This document shows, piece after piece, positions 17,231-26,474 of a stretch of DNA of 64,000 nt; the first letter of the stretch is position 1; each line of letters opens with the position of its first letter. This stretch comes from RUG12519 sp045649685 (GTDB taxonomy: Bacteria; Bacillota; Clostridia; Oscillospirales; Ruminococcaceae), in the NCBI GenBank assembly GCA_045649685.1, contig JAZRQJ010000007.1, positions 310,001 through 374,000 of the forward strand, read 5' to 3'. The notes below the pieces were generated by a model. That model was not told the origin of the DNA. It ran no database searches and saw only the letters and a program-made list of their open reading frames with translations. A program made the translations under genes and the position numbers.

Positions 17231-18454
17231 TTATTTTAATGTCACTCGATGAAATACTTTTTTTCCTTTTTTTATTGTTAAACCATTTAAGAATTGGTTT
17301 TTATTTAGCATTGTTTTAGGTTCAGTTATTTTTTCTCCGTTAATTGATATACCGCCTTGAACTACTAACCGTCTAGCCTCTCCATTAGATTTGCATAAAT
17401 TACACATAACTAGCATGTTAAGAATTCCTATATTATTATCTTCAAAATTATCATCACTGAGATTGGTTGTTGGCATATTTTCATCATCAATTTTGTTAGA
17501 AAATAAAGATTTAGCTGTTTGAAGTGATTCATTTGCTGCTTTTTCCCCATGAACCATTTTGGTTAGTTCAAATGCTAACGTTTCTTTAGCGTCATTTAAT
17601 TTGGAACCTTCCCATTGTTCCATAGACTCAATTTCTTCAATAGGTATAAATGTCAACAATTTTAAGCATTTTATTACATCGGCATCATCAACATTTCTCC
17701 AATATTGGAAAAATTCGTATGGAGAGCATTTTTCGGGATCTAACCACAAAGCACCTTTTTGAGTTTTTCCCATTTTTTTACCGTCTTTGGTTGTCAAAAG
17801 AGTTAACGTTAATCCGTATGCTTCCTCTTGTTCAACTCTTCGTATTAAATCAATTCCACCTAAAATATTACTCCACTGATCGTCTCCACCTAATTGAATT
17901 TTACAATTAAAGTCTTGATATAGTTTTAAAAAGTCATAGCTTTGCATTATCATATAATTAAATTCTAAAAAAGAGAGGCCGTTTTGCATTCTTGATTTAA
18001 CACATTCGGCAGTTAGCATTTTGTTTACTGAAAAATATCTGCCAACCTTGCGCAAAAATTCAATGTAGTTTAGATTTAAAAGCCAATTTCCATTTTGAAC
18101 AACCATGGCTTTGTTATTTGAAAAATCTATAAATTTAGATATTTGATTTTTAAAGCGTTCTGCGTTACTATTTATTTCATCTTTGCTTAGCATTTGACGC
18201 ATATCTGTTCTGCCTGTTGGATCCCCAATCATGGTAGTTCCAGTCCCTAATAATGCTATTGGAATATGGCCTGCTTGTTGCAGCCTTTTCATAACAATAA
18301 GTTGCAAAAAATGACCAACATGTAAACTATCAGCTGTTGCATCGAATCCTATATAAAATTTACATTGTTCATTTTCTAATATTTGTTTTATTTTTTCTTC
18401 ATGTGTTGTTTGTGCAATCAAACCACGTCTTTTTAATTCTTCAAAAACTGTCAT
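17231..18454 (-). CDS. tyrS: tyrosyl-tRNA synthetase
   Basis: A 407-aa class I aminoacyl-tRNA synthetase. The HIGH-like motif is HVGH in DATADSLHVGHF (about residues 41-52), tyrosine-recognition YDFLKLYQDF, and the KMSKS-equivalent KMGKT. A C-terminal S4 domain (about 345-407) follows. This is the TyrRS type found in many Firmicutes. ATG 18454 has AAAAGGAG upstream. The leader has a plain promoter and lacks the T-box elements common upstream of Firmicutes synthetases. Confidence 0.95.
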   Translation of the reverse strand: MTVFEELKRRGLIAQTTHEEKIKQILENEQCKFYIGFDATADSLHVGHFLQLIVMKRLQQAGHIPIALLGTGTTMIGDPTGRTDMRQMLSKDEINSNAERFKNQISKFIDFSNNKAMVVQNGNWLLNLNYIEFLRKVGRYFSVNKMLTAECVKSRMQNGLSFLEFNYMIMQSYDFLKLYQDFNCKIQLGGDDQWSNILGGIDLIRRVEQEEAYGLTLTLLTTKDGKKMGKTQKGALWLDPEKCSPYEFFQYWRNVDDADVIKCLKLLTFIPIEEIESMEQWEGSKLNDAKETLAFELTKMVHGEKAANESLQTAKSLFSNKIDDENMPTTNLSDDNFEDNNIGILNMLVMCNLCKSNGEARRLVVQGGISINGEKITEPKTMLNKNQFLNGLTIKKGKKVFHRVTLK

Positions 18455-18533
18455 CAATCTGGCTCCTTTTCGTTATACAAGTAGAATATTACTAATTCTT
18501 ATTAAAAAAATTACTTGCATGTAACTGTAGTTG

Positions 18534-18562
18534 ATTTTAACATATACAATTTTTTTAGTCAA
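18534..18562 (-). promoter_or_regulatory. putative promoter of tyrS
   Basis: On the minus strand: TTGACT (18562-18557), 17-bp spacer ending in an extended TG, and TAAAAT (18539-18534), 80 bp before the start codon. Confidence 0.65.
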
Positions 18563-18697
18563 ACTTATGAAACCTTATTTAGACATTTATTGGCTTTTTA
18601 TATTTGTTTAATTATACTATGAGGTCTGGATTTTTTTAACATGGTATAGTATAATTAACAATGTGTATATTTATTATTTTGTTGTGGAGGATTTATT

Positions 18698-19381
18698 TTG
18701 ATTCAACATTCACATGCAGGACATAGAAGCAGAATGAAAAATAGATTTTTAAAAACAGGTTTGGATAGTTTTGAGCCACATGAAGCATTAGAACTATTGC
18801 TGTTTTATGCAATACCTAAGCGTGATACTAATAAAATAGCACATGAGTTAATAGAAAATTTTGGTTCAATTGCTGGGGTGTTAAATGCTCCATATGAATT
18901 GTTAATTCAAGTTAATGGAATAGGTGAACACGCCGCCATACTCTTAAAGCAATTACCACAAATTTTTAGATTATACAGTGAAGATATGGCTAAACATGGT
19001 GAAACTATGGACACGCCAGATAAATGGAAAGAATTTTTGAGGGCCAAATTTGTTGGCAGAACAAATGAAGCATTATTTGTGGCAGGAATTGATGATTTTG
19101 CTAGATTTGTTGCTTGTGAGTTGATTTCTCAAGGAGGAAGAAAAACGGTTAGCCTTTCATGTGAGTCAATAATAAGATTTGCTATGAGATGGAATGTGGA
19201 TAGGCTTGTTTTAGCACATAATCATCCTAATGGTGTGGCGACACCTTCTATTCAAGATAAAATAAAAACTCAAGAGGTAGTTTCTGCACTAAAAATTATG
19301 AATATGACGTTGGTTGATCATTTTGTGTTTGGTAAAAATGGAGAGGCTATTTCTATGAGAGAATACGGCATATTGATATAA
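18698..19381 (+). CDS. radC: RadC-family (JAMM-domain) protein
   Basis: A 227-aa protein of the RadC/MPN(+) family. An N-terminal helix-hairpin-helix part (HEALELLLFYAIP, VNGIGEHAA) is followed by a JAMM metal-binding motif HNHPNGVATPSIQD. Despite the name, a DNA-repair role is unproven in other bacteria. It starts at TTG with GGAGG 7-8 nt upstream. It is divergent from tyrS. A -10-like TATAAT lies at 18650-18655 but no convincing -35 box. Confidence 0.9.
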   Translation: MIQHSHAGHRSRMKNRFLKTGLDSFEPHEALELLLFYAIPKRDTNKIAHELIENFGSIAGVLNAPYELLIQVNGIGEHAAILLKQLPQIFRLYSEDMAKHGETMDTPDKWKEFLRAKFVGRTNEALFVAGIDDFARFVACELISQGGRKTVSLSCESIIRFAMRWNVDRLVLAHNHPNGVATPSIQDKIKTQEVVSALKIMNMTLVDHFVFGKNGEAISMREYGILI

Positions 19382-19444
19382 TTTTATGTTGTTATGTTTT
19401 GTATCAATGTAAAGCAATAAAATAGGTTAAAAAGGAGCTTTGTG

Positions 19445-20446
19445 GTGAGAATATTATTATATACTGAAAATGAAAAATTAGTTGGAAAGTCTGGATTAGG
19501 AAAGGCTATAAAACATCAGATAAAAGCATTAGATTTGGCGAGAGTTGAATATACATTAAATAAAAATGATGATTATGACATCTTACATATAAATACATAT
19601 TTTCCAAAATCTTATTTTGTTGCAAAAAAAGCTAAAAAAAATGGAAAGAAAATTGTATATCATGCTCATTCTACCGAGGAAGACTATAGAAACGGTTTTA
19701 TATTTAGCAAGATAACATCAAAAATATTTAAATGGTGGATTGTGAAATGCTATTCTTTGGGAGATGTTATAGTAACTCCCACACCATATTCAAAGAGAAT
19801 ATTGAGCGGATATAAAGGATTAAAAGGTAAAAAGATAGTTGATATATCTAATGGGATCGATTTGGATTTTTTCAAAAAAGATGAAACGTTAAGAAAAAAA
19901 TTTAGACAAAGATTTAAGTTTAAAAATGAAGATAAAATTGTGTTTGGAATAGGACTTTATATAGCTAGAAAGGGAATTTTGGATTTTGTTGAACTAGCAA
20001 AAAGATTGCCACAATATAAGTTTATTTGGTTTGGATATAGTCCTTTGGCTTTTTCTGGTAGACAAGTTAAAAAAGCTGTAAAGACGCGACTTAGTAATTT
20101 GACTTTTGCAGGTTACGTTTATCCAGATATAATAAAGGAAGCAATGAATGGAGCAGATTTATATTTGTTTCCAACATTAGAAGAAACGGAAGGTATTCCT
20201 ATAATAGAAGCGTGTGCCTGTAAACAAAATGCTATCATTAGAGATATTCCCATATTTGATGAGTGGTTGATTGATGGCCAAAACGTTTATAAAGCTAAAG
20301 ATGTGGACGAATTTGAATCTAAAATTAGATTATTTTTTTCTGGTAAGCTTAAGGATGTTACAGAAAATGGTTATGATGTGGCTAAACAACGTGATTTTAA
20401 AATTATAGGTGATAAATTAAAAAAAGTATACGAATCTTTATATTAG
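19445..20446 (+). CDS. GT4-family glycosyltransferase
   Basis: A 333-aa GT-B glycosyltransferase (family 4). The N-terminal donor/acceptor lobe starts MRILLYTENEKLVGKSG, with YHAHSTEEDYR and PTPYSKRIL. The C-terminal lobe has LYIARKGILDF and the EX7E motif EETEGIPIIEA that binds the sugar nucleotide. There is no signal peptide. The sequence resembles Firmicutes glycosyltransferases thought to build diacylglycerol glycolipids, but the substrate cannot be read from sequence. GTG 19445 (AAGGAG 7 nt upstream) is preferred over GTG 19442. It sits between radC and uvrB with no obvious functional link. Confidence 0.82.
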   Translation: MRILLYTENEKLVGKSGLGKAIKHQIKALDLARVEYTLNKNDDYDILHINTYFPKSYFVAKKAKKNGKKIVYHAHSTEEDYRNGFIFSKITSKIFKWWIVKCYSLGDVIVTPTPYSKRILSGYKGLKGKKIVDISNGIDLDFFKKDETLRKKFRQRFKFKNEDKIVFGIGLYIARKGILDFVELAKRLPQYKFIWFGYSPLAFSGRQVKKAVKTRLSNLTFAGYVYPDIIKEAMNGADLYLFPTLEETEGIPIIEACACKQNAIIRDIPIFDEWLIDGQNVYKAKDVDEFESKIRLFFSGKLKDVTENGYDVAKQRDFKIIGDKLKKVYESLY

Positions 20447-20502
20447 TGGAATACTATAATATATATTTTTATTTGAAACTTATTAAGTTTAAAAAGGAAT
20501 AA

Positions 20503-22485
20503 GTGATTGTTTTGGATAAGTTTGAATTAAAATCTAACTACAAACCTACTGGAGATCAGCCTCAGGCTATAGATGCATTGGTGAATAGTATATGTAATGG
20601 CAATAGGGAACAAACTTTAATTGGCGTTACTGGTTCTGGAAAAACGTTTACTATGGCAAATGTTATTGCTAAGTTAAATAGACCAACACTTGTTTTAGCA
20701 CATAACAAGACATTGGCTGCACAGTTATGTAGTGAATTTAGGGAGTTTTTTCCTAATAATGCGGTTGAATATTTTGTCTCATATTATGATTATTATCAGC
20801 CTGAATCATATGTTCCTTCAACGGATACGTATATTGAAAAGGACTCTTCTATAAATGATGAAATTGATAAACTTAGACATTCGGCAACATGTGCGCTTTC
20901 TGAAAGGAGAGATGTAATAATTGTCGCAAGTGTATCGTGTATATATAGTTTAGGTAGTCCTATAGATTATCGTAGCATGGTTATAAGTTTAAGGCAGAAT
21001 ATGCAAAAAAATAGAGATGATTTGTTAAATCAGTTGGTTAGTCTGCAATATGAGCGTAATGATGTTAATTTTAGTCGTAACAAATTTAGAGTTCATGGAG
21101 ATGTTGTGGATATATTTCCTGCATATTCGTCAGATAGTGCGGTGAGAGTTGAATTTTTTGGCGACGAAATTGATAGGATTAGCACGATAAATGCAATAAC
21201 TGGAAATGTTAAGGAAAGAATATCACACGTGGCTATTTTTCCGGCATCGCATTATATTGTGGGTAAAGATAGACTAAATGTTGCTATCGAAGATATTGAG
21301 TCTGAATTAAAGGATAGAATAAAATATTTTAATGATAATGAAATGTTGATAGAAGCACAAAGAATAAGACAGCGAACTATGTATGATATTGAAATGCTTA
21401 GAGAAACAGGCTTTTGTAAAGGAATAGAAAATTATTCTAGAATTTTGTCAAGACGTAGAGCTGGTTCAGTTCCATATACTCTTTTAGATCATTTTCCTGA
21501 TGATTTTTTAATGTTTGTCGATGAAAGTCATGTTATGTTATCTCAAATTAGAGCGATGTATGCTGGAGATCATGCTAGAAAGAAGACTTTAGTTGATTTT
21601 GGATTTCGTTTACCGTCAGCTTACGATAATAGACCATTAAGTTTTGATGAGTTTTATGACAAAATAAATCAAGTTGTTTATGTAAGTGCAACGCCAAGTG
21701 AATTTGAGAAAAATCATAGTAAAGCGATAATTGAACAGGTGATTAGACCTACAGGACTTTTAGATCCAGAAATAGAGGTTAAACCGGTTTCTGGTCAAAT
21801 TGAAGATCTTATTTCAGAAATACAAAACAGGGTAGAAAGAAAGGAAAGAACTTTAATTACAACTTTAACTAAAAAAATGGCTGAGGATTTGGCTGAGTTT
21901 TTTGAAAATGTAGATATAAAATGTAAATATATGCATTCGGATATAGATACCCTGGAAAGAATGGAAATTATTCGAGATTTTAGATTGGGTGAATTTGATG
22001 TTTTGATAGGAATAAATTTGCTTCGTGAAGGATTAGATATACCTGAAGTTTCACTTGTAGCTATTTTAGATGCAGACAAAGAGGGATTTTTGAGATCAGA
22101 GACTTCTTTGATTCAAACAATAGGTAGAGCTGCTAGAAATGAAAATGGAAAGGTTATTTTGTATGCTGATGAAGTTACGGGTTCTATGGAAAGAGCTATA
22201 ACTGAAACGTTGAGACGTAGAACTATTCAGATGAATTATAATAAACAACATGGTATAGTGCCTAAAACTATTAAAAAAAGTGTTCGAGATGTTATTGAAA
22301 TATCGCAAAAAGAAGAATTGAATGAAACTATAGACCATAAGAAGATAGACAAGAAGGAAATAAGAAGTTTGATTGAAAAGCTTTCTGCTGAGATGAATGA
22401 TGCTGCACAAATGTTAAATTTTGAATATGCAATTCAAATTAGAGATAAAATTGGTGAGTTAAAAAAATTGATTGATAAAAAATAG
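20503..22485 (+). CDS. uvrB: excinuclease ABC subunit B
   Basis: A 660-aa nucleotide-excision-repair helicase-like subunit. Walker A GVTGSGKT (about 41-48), the damage-probing beta hairpin YYDYYQPESYVP, motif II DESH, helicase motifs RAARNENGKV, and a C-terminal UVR domain that binds UvrC. Length is typical. GTG 20503 follows AAAGGA closely; TTG 20512 is an alternative. uvrA follows after 11 bp, so both are co-transcribed. Confidence 0.96.
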   Translation: MIVLDKFELKSNYKPTGDQPQAIDALVNSICNGNREQTLIGVTGSGKTFTMANVIAKLNRPTLVLAHNKTLAAQLCSEFREFFPNNAVEYFVSYYDYYQPESYVPSTDTYIEKDSSINDEIDKLRHSATCALSERRDVIIVASVSCIYSLGSPIDYRSMVISLRQNMQKNRDDLLNQLVSLQYERNDVNFSRNKFRVHGDVVDIFPAYSSDSAVRVEFFGDEIDRISTINAITGNVKERISHVAIFPASHYIVGKDRLNVAIEDIESELKDRIKYFNDNEMLIEAQRIRQRTMYDIEMLRETGFCKGIENYSRILSRRRAGSVPYTLLDHFPDDFLMFVDESHVMLSQIRAMYAGDHARKKTLVDFGFRLPSAYDNRPLSFDEFYDKINQVVYVSATPSEFEKNHSKAIIEQVIRPTGLLDPEIEVKPVSGQIEDLISEIQNRVERKERTLITTLTKKMAEDLAEFFENVDIKCKYMHSDIDTLERMEIIRDFRLGEFDVLIGINLLREGLDIPEVSLVAILDADKEGFLRSETSLIQTIGRAARNENGKVILYADEVTGSMERAITETLRRRTIQMNYNKQHGIVPKTIKKSVRDVIEISQKEELNETIDHKKIDKKEIRSLIEKLSAEMNDAAQMLNFEYAIQIRDKIGELKKLIDKK

Positions 22486-22496
22486 GAGTCTTAAAA

Positions 22497-25319
22497 ATGG
22501 CAAGGAATAAAATAATAATAAAAGGAGCAAAAGAAAATAATTTAAAAAACATTAATTTAGAGATACCTCGAGATAAAATGATTGTTTTTACTGGTGTTTC
22601 TGGCTCTGGAAAGAGTTCATTAGCTTTCGATACAATATTTGCTGATGGACAAAGAAGATATATGGAAAGTTTATCGTCATATGCTCGTCAATTTTTAGGA
22701 CAAATGGAAAAGCCTAACGTAGATGATATTGAGGGACTATCTCCAGCAATTTCTATTGACCAAAAGACTACTTCTAAAAATCCAAGATCTACTGTAGGAA
22801 CAGTCACTGAAATATATGATTATTTAAGATTACTATATGCTAGAATAGGAATACCTCACTGTCCGGTTTGTGGTAAAGAAATTGTACATCAAACAATAGA
22901 TCAAATAGTTGATAAAATATTAGAAATGCCAGAGAAAACAAAAATTCAAGTTTTAGCACCAATTATTCGTGGGAAAAAGGGGAAGCATGTTAAAGAAATT
23001 GAAGATGCTAGACAAAATGGATTTATACGAGTAAGAATAGATGGGATTTTATATGATCTTTCGGAAGATATTGATTTAGAAAAAAATAAAAAACATGATA
23101 TAGATATTGTAGTTGATCGATTGATTGTAGGAAAAAATATACGCTCTAGACTGGCAGATAGTTTAGAAATTGTTTCCAAATTGTCTAAAGGGCTTATTGT
23201 TATTAGTGTGCAAGATGGGGAAGATATTTTGTTTTCTCAGGATTATGCATGTGCAGAACATGGTGTATCTGTTGAAGAGCTTACTCCTAGAATGTTTTCA
23301 TTTAATAATCCATATGGCGCATGCAAATCGTGTATGGGAATTGGAAAATTTACAAAGATAGATCCAGAATTAATTATACCTAATGCAGAACTATCAATAA
23401 AAGATGGGGCTATTACTGCTACTGGATGGACATATGGTAAAAAAGACAGTATCGCAAACATGTATTATACAGCTTTGTCTGAAGAATATAATTTTTCTTT
23501 AGAAACACTTTATTGTGAACTTCCTAAAAAAATTCAAAAGATTTTGTTATACGGAACCAATGGAAAAAAGATAAAAATTTCAAGAAATACTAAATACGTT
23601 AATGGAACATATAATGTGACATTTGAGGGAATAATTAATAATTTAGAACGAAGATATAAGGAAAGTAACAGTGAATGGATTAAAAATGATATTTCTCAAT
23701 ATATGGATGAAGTTGTTTGCACTGAATGTAATGGAGACAGATTAAATAAGATAATATTGAGTGTAACTGTTGGTGGAAAAAACATTAGCGAATTTACAAA
23801 TATGAGTGTAAAAGATTCAATTAAATTTTTAAAAAATTTGAATTTGACAGATAGAGAAAAGTTTATATCGGATTTGTTGATAAAGGAAATAAAAAGCAGA
23901 TTAGAATTTTTGCAATCGGTTGGTTTAGAATATCTAACATTATCTCGAGCATCCGCAACTTTATCTGGCGGTGAAAGTCAGCGCATTAGATTAGCAACAC
24001 AAATAGGATCTTCTTTAATTGGTGTTCTTTATATATTGGATGAGCCTTCTATTGGGTTGCATCAAAAAGATAATGATAAATTAATAGACACTTTGAAAAA
24101 ACTCAAAGATATTGGAAACACTCTTATAGTGGTAGAACATGATGAAGACACTATAAGGTCTTCTGATTGGGTTGTTGATATAGGACCAGGACCAGGCGTG
24201 CATGGTGGAGAGGTTGTTTTTAATGGACCAACTGAGAAAATGTGTGAGTGTGACAAATCTATAACTGCTCAATATTTATGTGGGAAGAAATTTATAGAAG
24301 TTCCTAGTGAAAGAAGGAAAGGAAATGGAAAATTTTTAGAATTTATTGGTTGCAGTGAAAACAATTTGAAAAATATTAACATAAAAATTCCTTTAGGAAC
24401 TTTTACATGCGTTACAGGAGTTTCAGGTTCTGGAAAGAGTTCCCTTGTAAATCGAATTATCCACAAGCATTTGTCGGCTAAATTGAATAGAGCTAAGGTG
24501 AAAGCGGGCAAGTTTAAAAAAGTTAATGGAATTGAACATTTAGATAAAGTTATTGATATAGATCAAAGCCCGATTGGAAGAACGCCTAGATCTAACCCGG
24601 GAACATATACATCAGTTTTTAATGACATTCGAGAATTATTTGCAAATACGAACGATGCTAAGATGTATGGATATAGTGCGGGTAGATTTAGTTTTAATGT
24701 TAAAAGCGGTAGATGTGAGCAGTGTAAAGGTGATGGTATTGTAAAAATAGAAATGCATTTTTTGCCTGATGTTTTTGTTCCTTGTGAGGTTTGTAAAGGG
24801 AAAAGATATAATAGGGAAACGTTAAGGGTGAAATACAAAGGAAAGAATATACATGATGTTTTGAATATGACAGTTGAGGAGGCTATATTGTTTTTTGAAC
24901 ATCATCCTAAAATAAAACGAAAACTTCAAACTCTTTTTGATGTGGGATTGGGGTATATTAAATTAGGACAGTCCGCAACTACTTTGTCGGGTGGAGAAGC
25001 TCAGAGAGTTAAGCTCGCAACTGAATTATCGAAGAGATCGACGGGTAAAACTATTTATATTTTAGATGAACCTACAACTGGGCTTCATACAGATGATGTA
25101 AAAAAATTGATTTGTGTATTACAAAAATTGGTTGATTTGGGAAACTCGGTACTTTTAATCGAACATAATCTCGATGTAATAAAAGTAGCCGATTATATAA
25201 TAGATCTTGGCCCTGATGGTGGAGATAAGGGAGGAGAGGTTGTTGGGGTTGGAACCCCAGAACAAATTGCTAATAATGAAAAATCATATACTGGGCAATA
25301 TTTAAAAAGAATGATTTAG
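22497..25319 (+). CDS. uvrA: excinuclease ABC subunit A
   Basis: A 940-aa damage-recognition ATPase of nucleotide excision repair. It has two ABC cassettes, each with Walker A (GVSGSGKSSLAFDT and GVSGSGKSSLVNR) and a signature (LSGGESQRIRLA, LSGGEAQRVKLA), and zinc-finger cysteines (CPVC, CKSC, CTEC and CEQC...CEVC). AGGAG lies 8 nt upstream of the ATG. Full length. It ends 8 bp from the convergent spoIID gene. Confidence 0.97.
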   Translation: MARNKIIIKGAKENNLKNINLEIPRDKMIVFTGVSGSGKSSLAFDTIFADGQRRYMESLSSYARQFLGQMEKPNVDDIEGLSPAISIDQKTTSKNPRSTVGTVTEIYDYLRLLYARIGIPHCPVCGKEIVHQTIDQIVDKILEMPEKTKIQVLAPIIRGKKGKHVKEIEDARQNGFIRVRIDGILYDLSEDIDLEKNKKHDIDIVVDRLIVGKNIRSRLADSLEIVSKLSKGLIVISVQDGEDILFSQDYACAEHGVSVEELTPRMFSFNNPYGACKSCMGIGKFTKIDPELIIPNAELSIKDGAITATGWTYGKKDSIANMYYTALSEEYNFSLETLYCELPKKIQKILLYGTNGKKIKISRNTKYVNGTYNVTFEGIINNLERRYKESNSEWIKNDISQYMDEVVCTECNGDRLNKIILSVTVGGKNISEFTNMSVKDSIKFLKNLNLTDREKFISDLLIKEIKSRLEFLQSVGLEYLTLSRASATLSGGESQRIRLATQIGSSLIGVLYILDEPSIGLHQKDNDKLIDTLKKLKDIGNTLIVVEHDEDTIRSSDWVVDIGPGPGVHGGEVVFNGPTEKMCECDKSITAQYLCGKKFIEVPSERRKGNGKFLEFIGCSENNLKNINIKIPLGTFTCVTGVSGSGKSSLVNRIIHKHLSAKLNRAKVKAGKFKKVNGIEHLDKVIDIDQSPIGRTPRSNPGTYTSVFNDIRELFANTNDAKMYGYSAGRFSFNVKSGRCEQCKGDGIVKIEMHFLPDVFVPCEVCKGKRYNRETLRVKYKGKNIHDVLNMTVEEAILFFEHHPKIKRKLQTLFDVGLGYIKLGQSATTLSGGEAQRVKLATELSKRSTGKTIYILDEPTTGLHTDDVKKLICVLQKLVDLGNSVLLIEHNLDVIKVADYIIDLGPDGGDKGGEVVGVGTPEQIANNEKSYTGQYLKRMI

Positions 25320-25327
25320 AATAAGAA

Positions 25328-26275
25328 TTATAAAGATGTTATTGACACCCCATTGTAATAATGTTTTAATATTTCTTCGTAACTTTTTCCTTGATTTGCT
25401 AATTCGTTAGCACCACATTGACTCATACCTACGCCATGACCCATGCCTTTACAATCAAATATAACGTTGTCATTTTCGAGGGATACATCAAAATTAGCGG
25501 AAGGAAGTTTTAAGATGGATCTCAGTTTTGTTCCAGATAACTCTACGTTGAAAATTTTTATGCTTTGAACATAGCCTGATTGAGATTTTGATAATATCGC
25601 GATTTCATTTTGTTTTATATTTGAAGTAACAGCGTTTGGAAATTCTTTTTTTATATTATTATATAATTCGTTTACACTGACAATTACTTTTTGGTGGAAA
25701 TTTTGTAAATTTGTTTCGAGGGAGCTGTCTGCTTCAACTAAATATGGAATATTACCTCCCCAAACGTTATTGCTACTTTCTGTTTTTCCTGCAGACATAT
25801 GGTGAAAGACAGCCTTTATTGGCAAATTATTGTAGGTGATTATTTTATTTGCAACACTGTTAACGGCATCTTGGAAAGTATTTTCATACTTTTCAAAATT
25901 ATTTTTGTATTTGTTTTGTCTTTGCTCTTTGTTTATGTATGCTTGAAAAATATTTGGATTTGTTGGGAACGGACCGGTTTCTCCGTATCTATTTAGTGCA
26001 TATGTGTGGGCAGCTATAACCTGAGCTTTTATTGCCTCTATCTGATATGTTGGTGATATTTCGGCGGCAATAACCCCAATGAGATATTCTTCCATTGTGA
26101 TTTCTTTTATATTGTCGTTTTTTATTATTTTGACTTTTTTCTGTAAAATATTCCTACTATCTGTGTTTTCAATTGATGAGTATGGGAAGCTATTGTTTTT
26201 GCTGTAAGAAATGCATCCAATCAGTGGAATTGTAATTAAAATGCAAGTTGTTATTAAAATTTTTTTGATTTTCAT
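25328..26275 (-). CDS. spoIID: stage II sporulation protein D (lytic transglycosylase), lipoprotein-like N-terminus
   Basis: A 315-aa SpoIID. The family degrades peptidoglycan during forespore engulfment together with SpoIIM and SpoIIP. Signatures are MEEYLIGVIAAE with the catalytic-type Glu, EAIKAQVIAAHTYAL, and the C-terminal GMGHGVGMSQCGAN. The N-terminus is a short basic stretch, a hydrophobic segment and LIGC, which fits a lipobox. B. subtilis SpoIID uses a transmembrane anchor instead, so this may be lipid-anchored. The ribosome binding site (AGAAAGGG) is rather far upstream. It is monocistronic. Confidence 0.9.
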   Translation of the reverse strand: MKIKKILITTCILITIPLIGCISYSKNNSFPYSSIENTDSRNILQKKVKIIKNDNIKEITMEEYLIGVIAAEISPTYQIEAIKAQVIAAHTYALNRYGETGPFPTNPNIFQAYINKEQRQNKYKNNFEKYENTFQDAVNSVANKIITYNNLPIKAVFHHMSAGKTESSNNVWGGNIPYLVEADSSLETNLQNFHQKVIVSVNELYNNIKKEFPNAVTSNIKQNEIAILSKSQSGYVQSIKIFNVELSGTKLRSILKLPSANFDVSLENDNVIFDCKGMGHGVGMSQCGANELANQGKSYEEILKHYYNGVSITSL

Positions 26276-26376
26276 ATTTATCTTTTATACCCTTTCTATG
26301 AGTTTTACTTGTTTAATTTTGTTTTAGTTTTCAGTTGTTATATGTAACGCGTGGCAGTCCAAGATTATTGGCTTTC

Positions 26377-26405
26377 TTGACTTTGCGGAGATAATATTGT
26401 ATAAT
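26377..26405 (+). promoter_or_regulatory. sigma-A promoter of the citrate synthase gene
   Basis: TTGACT (26377-26382), exactly 17 bp, TATAAT (26400-26405), 69 bp before the start codon. Confidence 0.8.
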
Positions 26406-26474
26406 TAATTTCTGTTATAGATGATACGTATTTTTAGTATAAATAGTTTTTATTTAGTTTTGGAGTGGTTGCTA

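Noticed and set aside
18455..18697. Possible T-box riboswitch upstream of tyrS
   Set aside because: No GGGTGGTACCGCG-like antiterminator sequence or terminator hairpin is present on the minus strand; only a simple promoter is visible.
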